Assembly (NCBI RefSeq): GCF_012843705.1
Contig: NZ_JABAFQ010000014.1
Location: forward strand, 1 to 48,791
Length of the DNA stretch: 48,791 nt
Reading direction: 5' to 3'
Source of the DNA: Fusobacterium sp. FSA-380-WT-3A
GTDB taxonomy: Bacteria > Fusobacteriota > Fusobacteriia > Fusobacteriales > Fusobacteriaceae
In this document: in pieces, positions 1 to 11,100 of the stretch
Numbering within the stretch: position 1 is the stretch's first letter
Layout of the letters: every line of letters begins with the position of its first letter
Notes under the pieces: model-generated
Told to the model about the DNA's origin: nothing
What the model saw: only the letters and a program-made list of their open reading frames with translations
Databases searched by the model: none
Program-made: the position numbers and the translations under genes

Positions 1-81
1 ACTTATTTTTGTCTATTTTCATATAAAAAATTAAAAAATTTTTATATAAAATCAATTTATAATTTCCTTAGAAATAACAAT

Positions 82-114
82 AAAAAACCCGAGGTATTAC
101 CCTCGAGTTTTCTA
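82..114 (-). terminator. Terminator of the 1560-aa autotransporter gene
   Basis: Read leftward, an 8-bp stem (ACTCGAGG pairing with CCTCGGGT, one G-U) closes a six-base loop and is followed by a run of T. It lies about 65 bases past the stop codon. The same 22-base hairpin recurs at 5141-5162 behind the second autotransporter gene. Confidence 0.85.
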
Positions 115-174
115 TATTATAATAAGGATTCAATATTAAAATTATATTTTATTAGCATTTACATATTACTTTTA

Positions 175-3100
175 TTAAAATCTATATCCTATTCCTAAGT
201 TTGCTCCATAATTTTCTGTTTTATTACTTCCAATTGTATATGAAGCTCCTAAATTATAGAATAATCCAAATTCATTTTCTATCTCAGTACCTAATGTAAA
301 GTTTACAGAATTTTCTGTTAAATTAGCACCTAATATATTAAAGGTTCCACCATTTATAAAACTTCCCTTAAATTCTTTATCAATATCACCAAATAATTTT
401 GTATAATTTACACCTGCTACAAATCTCAAAGTATTTCTATTTAGTACAATTTCTTTTGATATATCCAATCCTATTGTTGTATCAAAAGTAGATATATCAG
501 CATCTTTTAATTTAAAGTAAGAATCCTTTATATCATCTTGCTCTATATAAGTATATCCCAATCTTACTTTTGGTTCAAAAGATACTCCTTCAAATTTAGC
601 TATATATTTTACTTGTCCATATGCTGATAATGAATTTGTTTTATATGAAGTTTTTGATAATAATCTACCAGCTTTGTTATCAGTATCATATTTTCCTAAT
701 TGATATCCAGCTCCAGCAGTTAAATTATAATTTCCTATTGTTTTTCTTGAGTAAGTTCCTAAATAGAATACATCTCCTTTAGAAGTTCCACCATTAGAAT
801 CTAAATTTTGTTTTGAGCCAGAGAAAACAAATCCCATTGATGTATTATCATCTATTCCATATTCTAAATTAGCTAATAATCCAGATGTTTCTAATGTAGA
901 ATCATAATCTTTTCCTAATGTTCCTTTTCTATCATATTGATTTTTATCATATAGGACTTTTCCTGAAGCTCCCCAATCTCCTGTTTTAACTGTTCTATCT
1001 ATTCCTAATAAAGTATCTTCTGACAATTTAATATTTTCATAAGAAGCCTTTACAGTTTCAGAATAAATATTAGAAGAATATATTGTATCTAGCTGTTTTT
1101 CTCTTAGAGATATTTCTCCACCTTCAAAATAATCACTAACATTTGCAGCAGCATTATTAATATTATTTAAGATACTATTTCCTTCAAATAACTTATCATT
1201 ATATCCTATTAACAGTTTACTTTCTGTACTTCCATCAGTTGATAAATCAGATTTCTTTAAAACATATACTCCATTATTATTGTTAATTACTCCAACACCT
1301 ATATCTTTAAAAGTATTTTTTCCTAAAGAAATTTCTGTATCTTTTCCATAAATATAAGTAGTATCTAACACTATATCTTCTTTATTATCTTGTGTTCCTT
1401 TTACTATTACTCCATTAGAATTTCCTAGAGCATTAGTTTTTCCATCACTATTAGAAACTTGTAATACTAGTTTTCCATCTTTATCTATATTAACAGTATT
1501 TCCATTCTCTAACTTAGAATTAGAAGTTAATGTTAAGTTACCTTTAATGTCAGTAGTTCCTATATTTAAGTTTCCTGACAACAAACTATTTCCTCTAGCT
1601 TCTAAAGAATTAACCTTTGTATCTCCATATATACTAGAATTTTCTAATATTAATTGTCCATTAGAAGAGTTATTACCTATATTTCCATTAACTCTTGTAT
1701 TATTATTTAATGTTAATTTAGAAACTTGTTCTTTAAATAAAATATCAGCTGTATTATCTCCATTTCCATTTATAGAACCAGAAGAAATTTTTAAATCTGT
1801 TACTGTTAAATTTCCACCATTACCAAAGTTAAGAGTGGTATCATTTATAGTTGTTTCATCTTCAGTTTTTACTGCTCCAATAATATTTAATGATTTTAAA
1901 TCTATTGGTTTTTCTCCACCTTTGATTATTACTCTACCAGCTAAATAAACTCCCTCATTTTGATTTATTTCACTTATTTCAATTTCTTTATTTCCAATTA
2001 CTTTATCATCTTTATCAATAGCAACCTTATTTTCTTTGTCTATTAACATTCCTGTACTATTAAATTCATTTCCAAATAAAGTTGAGACATCTATACTTTC
2101 TAATTTCTCTGCTGTTTTATCTTCAATCTTAATTTTTCCTATATTTGTTGTTACTCCATTTCCTGCTGAAACTTTATCTTTTAAGTAAACTCCTATAGTT
2201 CCATAGTTTTCCAAATCAGAATCTTTTAAAGTTATAAATGTTCTACTTGAATCATCTTTAGGATTAGAAATATTAATAACACCTCTATTAACTATTTTTC
2301 CTCTTGTTTCAGAAGAATCCATAGTTACAGGAGTAGTTGTTTTATTAACTTTTCCTATAACTGAAATTTCATCAGTTGTTATTTCTGTTCCTTCTTTTAC
2401 TTCTATATTATGGAAATCTTTAATAGATTTAATATCTCCTTTATATCCATCTATTATTAAATTAGAATTTTCTACTGTAGATACTCCAGATTTTTCATCT
2501 AGCTTTGTAGATTTTCCTTGTCCATAAAGACTTCCTATTATTTTTCCACCAGTAATATTTATTGTAGAATTTTTAACAGTTGATGTTGCTCCAGCTGTGG
2601 CTATTCCTCCAGCTACTATATCTCCTTTTACTGTTCCATCTAAAATATTAATTATTGAATTTTCTACATAGGCTTTACCCATATTTCCTGTGGCTACTCC
2701 TCCACCAAATATGGCTACTCCCTCTCCTAAAGCTGTTACTTCTTTGTAGTATGTTTTTATATTTTGAGTTCCCAATGGTTTATCTGTTTTCATTAAGCTA
2801 TTTAGATGTTTATAACCAAATTCTGTTACTTCTCCACCTTTTATATTTATTGTACTTGTTCCTGAAATAATAGCCTCAGCATTAGTTTTATTTGATTGTG
2901 AATCATCTATAACTATTCCTCCACCAAATAATCCATCTATAGAACCACTATTTAAGTTAATTTCACTATCTTTTACCTTTGTGGTTACTTTTCCTTCAAA
3001 ATTTAATCTTCCATCATAATTTCCACTTCCGTAATAAAGAGCCAGTCCATTTCCTGAAACTCCTATTACTTCTGCTCCATTAATATTTATTGTAGATTTT

Positions 3101-4857
3101 TCTTTTACCTCTGTAGTTGACTTTGTCCAACCATTCCCTGTTGAAATTCCATTTCCTAAAATTCCCACAACATAGCCTTTTTGTAAATCTATATTTGTGT
3201 TATTAGCAGTAACTGTTGATATTCCTTTATCTGCAGCTATAGAAATTCCATTTCCACCTACTCCAACTACAACTCCTTTATCTTTTGTATTCATTATGAT
3301 TGTTTGAAGATTTTTTACTAAATCTTTTTTAGTTAGAATTCCTTTCATTCCTAAAATTATATTAGGAATTTCATTTTTATTTTCACTTAAATTTTTATTT
3401 ACATTAACTACAATATTAGTATCTCCAACTTCTACTGTTGATGTTGATATTTTATCTTTTTCAGTAGGAGCTTTTCCTTGAGGAGAATTTTGGTGAGATA
3501 CTGCTAATCCACTTCCTAATATAACAGCTGCTGATGTATTTCCAGATAAATTAATATTTGTATCTTTAGATTTTACTGTTGAATTTCCACCATCATTTAA
3601 TCCAGAAATAGTAGCTTTAATTCCTGATTTTTCTATTGTAAATTTATCATCTTTTAAGGTTCCACCTAAAGTTTTATCTTTTAAAAATTGGGAAACATCT
3701 GTAGATAAAGCTGCTCCTCCTCCAAATATACCTCCTACAACTCCTTGTTTAATATCTATATTAGTTTTTCCATTAGTTTCAGAATGAGCTTGTCCACCAA
3801 GAGTAGATACTGACATTCCTCCTCCAAATAACCCAGTTGTAATACCATCTATATGTTTTTCTCCCTCTACAACTGAATTTATACTGATTTTAGTATCTCC
3901 TGTTACTATAGAAGTTGCTTGTCCACCAATAGCTGTAGATAATCCTCCTCCTGTAACTCCAGCTATGTTTGATGTTCCATTAATATTTAATTCTGTATTT
4001 CCATTAATAGTAGTTGTTGCATTTCCATTTAAATCTAAATCAAGATTAACTTTTGTTTTTGAAACCTTTTTCTCTGCTTCTACTTTTATATTTCCTAAAG
4101 ATATAGCTGTGCTTCCTACACTTCCACCTATTAAATTTCCACTATTAACTGTTACAACTGAGTCTCCTTCTCTTGTTATTTTTAAATTTTCTTCTCTAGT
4201 GTATGATGTTATTTTAGTAGGTATAAAAGGAACATTTATTTCACCTACTCCAACTCCCATATCTCCACCTATTAACCCTACTACTACAGGAGATGTTTTT
4301 CTTTCTAAATCTCCAATTTCTGTATTTGTTGACCCTTTAATTGTACTAAACCAATTAGTATTCGTTCTATCTAAAATTTCCAAAATTTTCTTTGAATTTG
4401 GTCCTAATTTATTACCTGCTAATTTTCCTAAATTTTGAAGACGACTTACTCCATAACTATATTTTCCTTGACCAGCTAAAGCACCTGTTATTACATAACT
4501 TCCTTGATTATTTTCATCTATATAATTTTTATTGTGCTTTATACTTTGAGACAAGGCATTTCTCACATCTTTTATACTTTTAGCACTTTTTAAATCTTCT
4601 AGAAACAAATAAGCACTACCTTTTGTTTTAATTACTAGATTTCCATCTTTTCCAACAACAAGCTTGCTTGTTTTCAAATCATTTAATGCTTTATTATCAT
4701 AAACTCCTTTTGCAGAACTCCAAGTTACCTTATCAGTATCTGCACAAAAAACAACAGTACCAGCTATTAAAAATCCTACTACTGTTGCCATTGTAATTTT
4801 TACTTTTGATTTTAGAAATCTTTTTAAATTTTTTTCTGTTTCATTGTAATGTTGCAT
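175..4857 (-). CDS. Type V autotransporter, outer-membrane adhesin-like protein (1560 aa)
   Basis: Large secreted surface protein. Residues 1-40 form an extended signal region with basic residues followed by the hydrophobic VGFLIAGTVVF. The passenger (about 40-1280) is low-complexity, rich in Asn, Gly, Ser and Thr, with repeated units of the type 'INI..G.V.G..GGG' (for example GGGLS, FGGGMS, FGGGAA), expected to form a beta-helix. The last 270 or so residues are an autotransporter beta-barrel of alternating strands ending in GIGYRF, with the terminal aromatic residue typical of outer-membrane proteins. An AAGGAGG sits 8 bases before the ATG. It is a monocistronic gene with its own terminator. 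The N-terminus matches that of the next autotransporter (shared ETEK.LK..LK.K then VGFLI.G). The binding target cannot be read from the sequence. Confidence 0.9.
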   Translation of the reverse strand: MQHYNETEKNLKRFLKSKVKITMATVVGFLIAGTVVFCADTDKVTWSSAKGVYDNKALNDLKTSKLVVGKDGNLVIKTKGSAYLFLEDLKSAKSIKDVRNALSQSIKHNKNYIDENNQGSYVITGALAGQGKYSYGVSRLQNLGKLAGNKLGPNSKKILEILDRTNTNWFSTIKGSTNTEIGDLERKTSPVVVGLIGGDMGVGVGEINVPFIPTKITSYTREENLKITREGDSVVTVNSGNLIGGSVGSTAISLGNIKVEAEKKVSKTKVNLDLDLNGNATTTINGNTELNINGTSNIAGVTGGGLSTAIGGQATSIVTGDTKISINSVVEGEKHIDGITTGLFGGGMSVSTLGGQAHSETNGKTNIDIKQGVVGGIFGGGAALSTDVSQFLKDKTLGGTLKDDKFTIEKSGIKATISGLNDGGNSTVKSKDTNINLSGNTSAAVILGSGLAVSHQNSPQGKAPTEKDKISTSTVEVGDTNIVVNVNKNLSENKNEIPNIILGMKGILTKKDLVKNLQTIIMNTKDKGVVVGVGGNGISIAADKGISTVTANNTNIDLQKGYVVGILGNGISTGNGWTKSTTEVKEKSTININGAEVIGVSGNGLALYYGSGNYDGRLNFEGKVTTKVKDSEINLNSGSIDGLFGGGIVIDDSQSNKTNAEAIISGTSTINIKGGEVTEFGYKHLNSLMKTDKPLGTQNIKTYYKEVTALGEGVAIFGGGVATGNMGKAYVENSIINILDGTVKGDIVAGGIATAGATSTVKNSTINITGGKIIGSLYGQGKSTKLDEKSGVSTVENSNLIIDGYKGDIKSIKDFHNIEVKEGTEITTDEISVIGKVNKTTTPVTMDSSETRGKIVNRGVINISNPKDDSSRTFITLKDSDLENYGTIGVYLKDKVSAGNGVTTNIGKIKIEDKTAEKLESIDVSTLFGNEFNSTGMLIDKENKVAIDKDDKVIGNKEIEISEINQNEGVYLAGRVIIKGGEKPIDLKSLNIIGAVKTEDETTINDTTLNFGNGGNLTVTDLKISSGSINGNGDNTADILFKEQVSKLTLNNNTRVNGNIGNNSSNGQLILENSSIYGDTKVNSLEARGNSLLSGNLNIGTTDIKGNLTLTSNSKLENGNTVNIDKDGKLVLQVSNSDGKTNALGNSNGVIVKGTQDNKEDIVLDTTYIYGKDTEISLGKNTFKDIGVGVINNNNGVYVLKKSDLSTDGSTESKLLIGYNDKLFEGNSILNNINNAAANVSDYFEGGEISLREKQLDTIYSSNIYSETVKASYENIKLSEDTLLGIDRTVKTGDWGASGKVLYDKNQYDRKGTLGKDYDSTLETSGLLANLEYGIDDNTSMGFVFSGSKQNLDSNGGTSKGDVFYLGTYSRKTIGNYNLTAGAGYQLGKYDTDNKAGRLLSKTSYKTNSLSAYGQVKYIAKFEGVSFEPKVRLGYTYIEQDDIKDSYFKLKDADISTFDTTIGLDISKEIVLNRNTLRFVAGVNYTKLFGDIDKEFKGSFINGGTFNILGANLTENSVNFTLGTEIENEFGLFYNLGASYTIGSNKTENYGANLGIGYRF

Positions 4858-4972
4858 ATGGGTATCCTCCTTATTGCTAAATAGAAATCTTTAGAATAAA
4901 AAGGTCTATCTACCCTACCTAACATGCTAATTTTTAATTTGTCCATTCACTAAATAAACTCTCTCTATTTTT

Positions 4973-5001
4973 AGAATAACATAACTTTTTAAAAAAATCA
5001 A
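4973..5001 (-). promoter_or_regulatory. Candidate promoter of the 1560-aa autotransporter gene
   Basis: Read leftward: TTGATT (4996-5001), 17 bp, TATTCT (4973-4978). Neither box is perfect. It implies a leader of about 110 nt. The rest of the gap 4858-5195 holds only the ribosome binding site and the upstream gene's terminator. Confidence 0.35.
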
Positions 5002-5136
5002 CTATTTTTAGTTATTTTTATTCGATTTTTTTACTTTTATTTCTTTTTTAATATCAATTTTTAATTATTATTCTTTTTTCATTGCAAATTATATTTAAAA
5101 TTTTTAACTGTTATTTTATTTTCTAAAATATATAAT

Positions 5137-5167
5137 AAAAACCCGAGGTATTACCCTCGAGTTTTTT
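5137..5167 (-). terminator. Terminator of the giant autotransporter gene
   Basis: Hairpin at 5141-5162, identical in its 22 stem-loop bases to the one at 87-108, with T-runs on both strands. It separates the two autotransporter genes. Confidence 0.85.
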
Positions 5168-5195
5168 AATTCTAAAAACTTTTTATAAATATTAA

Positions 5196-8100
5196 CTATT
5201 TTTCAATAATACTTACTTCTACTCTTCTATTTTGTGCTCTTCCCTCTCTAGTTGAGTTTGATACAGCTGGTTTTGTTTCTCCATAGGCTTTTGTTTCTAT
5301 AATTCTAGTTTCAATTTTAGAAGCATCTCCTAGTATATTAACTACCTCTTTTTCTATAGATTTCACTCTTCTTTCTGAAAGTCCTTTATTATATTTTTCT
5401 TTTCCTATACTATCTGTATGACCTTCTATTAAGATTTTTCCATCTACATTATTATCTTTTACATATTGAGCCACTTCTTTAACACTTTCTAACTCTTTAT
5501 CAACTGCTTTATCCTTATCAAATCCAAATAAAGATTTTACATTTAATAGATTTTCAGGAATTCCATAATCATTAAATCTAAATGTGAAAGTCAATCCAAC
5601 AGACCAATAGTCCTCATCTCTTTCAAAATCTCTTTCTGTTCTTCCTTTTAATCCTATTGTTAAATAGTCCTCCTTATCAAAGTTAACTCCTATTTCTCCT
5701 GCTACAACCCCTCTAGTTTTTTCAAGAGCTTCTAATGATGAGTAACCTGTAGAAGAATTTATTGTTCTTACTCTATTTTCATCATAGTTAGTTCCAAAAT
5801 CATAAGAATAATTAACATCTCCTAAAAGACTTACTCTCCATTTTTCTCCTAAGTTTTTAGAAATATTTCCGTTAAGTCCTAACATTGCTTTACTGCTAAA
5901 GTAGTCGTTAGATTTAACTTCTATTCCTATATCTCCTTTTTCTTTAATATGTTCAAAGATTCCATATTCAAGATTTAAACCTGTGTAAATTCCAACATTA
6001 CTATTGTCTTTTACAAATATAGATTTTCTTAATTGGTTATCTAAACCAATTTGGTAAGAACCATAATGGGCTTTTCTATTTATAGAGTTATTATTTATAT
6101 TTCTATCCATTCTATGATAGTTATAACCAATATCTCCTCTTGTAGTAAATGTAATTCCATTGTCATACTCTTTAATTCTGTGGATTCCTCCTCTTAATGA
6201 GTAAACATCTTCCTCAGTAGCAGAACCATCAAATTTAAACTCTGTTCCTGTAAATCCTAATGTATATCCATATCTATCTAATCCATCAAACTCTTTCATA
6301 TAGTTGACACCTTTTGTATAGTATTTGTATCCAGCTATATTTTCATTGTTGTTTGTATATTCATTATCAGTGTAGATAATATTAAATTTAGAATTTTCAT
6401 ATGTTGGGGTACCTGAGCCAATTAACTCTTTAAATGAGTTATCATATACTCTACTGATATCTTGCATTCTTGATTGAAGATTAGAGTATGTATTAAGTCC
6501 TGAAATTTCACCCATTATTCTATTGTATTCAGAATTAAATACAGTAGTATTTCCCAAGCTATCTAAGTAGTAGTTTAGATTTTTCAATACTTCACTATCT
6601 TTTCCACCATTAACAAGGATATTATCTAAAGAATCTTCTAAGCTATCATATCTACTTCCAACACTTATGTCTTTGTAATCTACCTTGCTGACAGTTAAAT
6701 CTCCCTCAACTAATTCTGTATCAAATAAAGGTGATGTATTAATATTGATGTCAGCACTTGGGTCTATAAAGTCCTCTACTGTATATGATAAGCCATCTCC
6801 TTCTAAAGCAAAGTTAGAATCTAGTTTAATATCTCCTGACATTTCAGGGGCTATAAATCCAGCTCCACCAGCAGTAATATCTATTGTAGGATTATTTAAC
6901 TTGATATTGTAATCAGTTTCTAATATTCCACCAATATTTGAGAAGTTATCATTTACTTCTAGTATTCCCTCTTTTTTATCTATTACTAGACTTCCTTTAT
7001 CAGATAAATTTTTATCTAGTTCTACAGTACCTATTCCATTAGAAGAAGTTATATTAATTTTACCTGTATTCTTTAATTCTCCAACTCCCATAATTCCAAC
7101 ACCATTATTTACATTAAGTGCTCCGTTATTTTCAAAGGCAGAAGAACTATCTATATACATTCCTATTCCATCATTTATATTTATAATACCTTTTTCTCCA
7201 TTTGTAATAGTACCACCATTAATAGCTCCCATACCTATTAATAAAGTATTATATGGAAGATTATCATTATTTCCATATGAATATTCACCTTTTTCAAGAT
7301 TAATAGTTCCATTATTTATAGCTTGAGAACCTGTACCTGTGGCTATCATTCCAGTTCCTTTACCTGTTACAGTAATATTTCCTCCTTCAGCATTTACCAC
7401 TGTTGCTCCATAAGAAGCTTGCATTCCTACTCCACCATTTTCTATATTTATTTTTCCACTATTAGTAAAGTCTACATATCCAACTACTTGTACTCCTACT
7501 CCTCCATTATTAGCTACAGTTATTGTTCCAGAGTTTGTTCCAGTTGTTCTTGGTCTTTCTCCTCCAATACCGTTAGCCATATAGATTCCTATAGAAGCGT
7601 AAGTTTTATCATCAATATCCATAAGAGCTCCACCTACAGAAATATTTCCTTTATTATCCACAATGTTTTTTCCTACTGAATAAATTCCTATAGAACCATC
7701 ACCAAGAGTCATATTAGAACTATTATTTATGATAATTGATTCTCCTGTTTTATCAATTGTTCCATCATCTTTTTTAGTTCTAGAAATAGCCATAATCCCT
7801 GTAGCTAAATTATTAACTTCCCATTCTCCAGCTCCTACTGTTATTGTATTTTTAGAATCTTGATTTGAATCTTCTCTTGTTTCAATTTTTCCTAAATCCT
7901 CAATATTTAATACAGTATTTTTATAGATTCCAGCAGTTCCTTTTCCAAAAACATTAGCAGTACCATTATAAGTTATATTTCCATTATGGATACTTGCTAT
8001 TCCTGTTGTATTTTCTCCAGATACTTCTAAATCTCCATTTGCAACTTCAATATTAGTATCTCTTCCAAATACTCCAATAGCTCCATCAGAAACTGTAATT

Positions 8101-11100
8101 ATTCCATCTTTTACAGCAACAGTATGCATATGGTCATGAGCTTGGTTATTTTTATCCTCTATAACTCCAGCTATTCCTACACTTTCTTTTCCTTTAGCTG
8201 TTACATTTCCATTATGAGTTACATTATAGTTTTTAGAATAAATACCATAACTATGGCTTCCAACCTCTATATCTCCTGTTCCTGTATATGAATGTTTCCA
8301 TCCTTTATTATTAGCTGTTAAATATACTCCTATAGAGTTTTTATTTTCATTAGGTTTTTCTACATTTTCATCTAATCCAACTTTTATATCTCCATTAGCC
8401 ACTATTACAGAATTTTTACCAAGAATACCTATATTATATTTTCCATTTACCTCTACTAAAGTTTTTCCTTGAGAGAATTCTAAATTTTCTCCAGCATTTA
8501 AAGTTACGCTATTATTATTATTTTTATCTGTTGCCTCATTATAATTTTCTCTTCTAATAATAGTACCTATACTATAAGAAGATGTTTTACACATACTAGA
8601 ATTAAAATTCTCTATAGTTCCATAAGTTCTATCATAAATAGTTCCTATTGTATGATGAGAATTTTCTTTATGAACTATATTAATATTAATTGGATTTTCT
8701 TGATTTTCAGAAAGAATATTTGATTCCTTGTAATAAACTCCTACTGAATAATTAAATTCTTCTATATTATTTTCTTTTTTACCAATAGATACTCCACTTC
8801 CTAAAGATATTGTTGTTTGTTTATCCAATATATTTGGAGTATTTGTAGTTGAACCTTTAATAACTACTCCTGCTCCTCCACCAGTTACCTCAATATTAGA
8901 AATTTTTTGTCCATTAGTAGATGTAATATCTCCACCATTTTCAAGTATCATTCCAATATTCCCATTATTAACTTCTAAAGATGTAAGGGTATTATTTGTA
9001 AAATCAAGAACTCCATTGTTTACATGCAATAAAGCTCCATTTTTAGATACGTCTATTTCTCCTAAAGTTTTCATAGTTAAGTTACTGTCTTTTACATAAA
9101 TAGCAGTTCCTTTTTCTCCTACAGAAATTTTTCCATTAGAATTTATTATTGTTTTATCATCTATTGTATTATTTTCAATTTTTCCAACAGAAGCTATACC
9201 TATTCCCTCTTTACCAGTAGTAATATCTCCTAAACTATTAATAGTTGTACTAGAGTTATTAATATATAATCCTAAACTTTCATCTCCTAAAGTAATATTT
9301 CCTATATTTGTAGATGTAGCTGAATAATTATTTAGGTATATTCCTAGATTTCTATTTCCATTTGTATTTCCAGAGATATTTCCTAAAGAAACATTTCCTG
9401 CTATTCCATTTAAAACAATACCTGTGCTTTCTATTCCTGAAATATTTATAGTTCCATTATTTGTTATATCATTAGTTTTTGTACCTATGTAGTAAATACC
9501 TGTAGCATAATCTCCAACTTCTATTTTTCCGTTTCTATTATTGAAAATATTTACATTATCTCCATAAATTCCAGTAGACAAGTAAATTTTTTCCTCTGCA
9601 GTATCTTTATTTTCTATAACACCTTCTATAGTTATTTTATTATTATTTTTTATAGATACTCCTTGAACTCTTCCTTTATTTCCAAGTCCTGCCATTCCTA
9701 CTACAGATTTTCCAGATAAAGTAATTTCTCCATTATTTGTTACTTCTGTTTTAATAGCTCCATTTTGTTTTCCTAAAAGTCCTATTATTCCATCTGCATC
9801 TTTAGAATTTTCATTTGTAATATTTGCTGACGAAGTAAGATTCCCATCTAATACATAAGCTCCTGCTCCTTGATATTTTCCAGAAACTACTGGAGTTTCT
9901 ATAGAATTATCAAATGAAATCTTTGTTCCTTCTCCTAAAGTTACATTTCCACCTTTAGAATATACTCCTACAGAATATCCTTGAAGATTTAAAGTATCTC
10001 CATTTGAAGTAGTAATTTCAGAACCATTTCCTCCATAAATTCCTACTCCATAAGATGTGTTAATAGTATTTCCTCCAGTTAAGGCAATCTTTCCAGAATT
10101 AGTGTAAATACCTATTCCTGTTTCTTTTTTATTTACTCCTGTATCAGGGTCATTACCTTCTGAATAAGAATCAATATTTATTGTACTTCCTGATAAAGTT
10201 AATTTAGTATTTGAATTGTCTGTTGAAGTTCCTACTACTATTCCTACTCCTTTAACTAAATCTATATCAGTATTAGAAATGTTATAATTTCCATCTTTTT
10301 CTGATTTTAAATAAATTCCATAAGATAATTTATCATTATCTTCATAATGGGCTTTAGCATCTATTGAAACATTAGAAATACTTACTCCTGAATCTAGTGC
10401 ATAGATACCTGTAGAACCTTTAGCTAAAGTAATATTCATTCTCTTTTCATCAGTTCCACCAATAGTAGTTCCTTTAGTTACATTAGCATCTGTTGAATCT
10501 TTATCAGATTTTACTACTAAAGCTGTTGTTCCACTATTTTTTTCTAAATTAGAATTATCAGCAAGGATTATATCACTAGAAATATTAGTTCCATCAGAAT
10601 AGATAGCTATATTTCCACTAGCCATTTCAAAGTTTCCTGTAGAACCAATCTCTACATTTTCCCCTTTAGTGTAGATACCTATTCCTAAATGAGAGTTTTG
10701 TGGATTTTCTTTATCAGTTTCTGCTTTTTCATTGATGATAATAGTTCCTGTATTTTCTAGTTTACTATTTCCAGTTAAGAATATTCCCGTTCCTCTATTT
10801 GCATTTTCTCCTAAAGTGATAGTTCCAGAGTTATTAATAATTCCACCTAAAGAGGCTATACCTATACTTTTTGAAGTATTATTTAATGTTACAAAACCTT
10901 TATTATTTATTGTAGAATCTGAACTTGCTAATAATCCTGTTACATTTTCTACTTGAGTATTACTTGTTCCTATTGTTACTCCACCACTACTTTGTTTTGT
11001 TAATATACTTTCATTAGCAACATATACTCCTATAGTATTTGATTTATCTATCTCTACTTTAACAGCATTATCTGAAATTATAGGGTTTTCGTTTTCAGAA

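Noticed and set aside
4735-4760. Possible lipobox (VVFC) at the end of the signal region of the 1560-aa autotransporter
   Set aside because: The residue before Cys is Phe and the -3 residue is Val; lipoprotein signal peptidase needs small residues there.
7654-7662. Perfect DnaA box TTATCCACA
   Set aside because: It is inside the autotransporter coding repeats, alone, and 38 kb from the putative origin; chance is the simplest reading.
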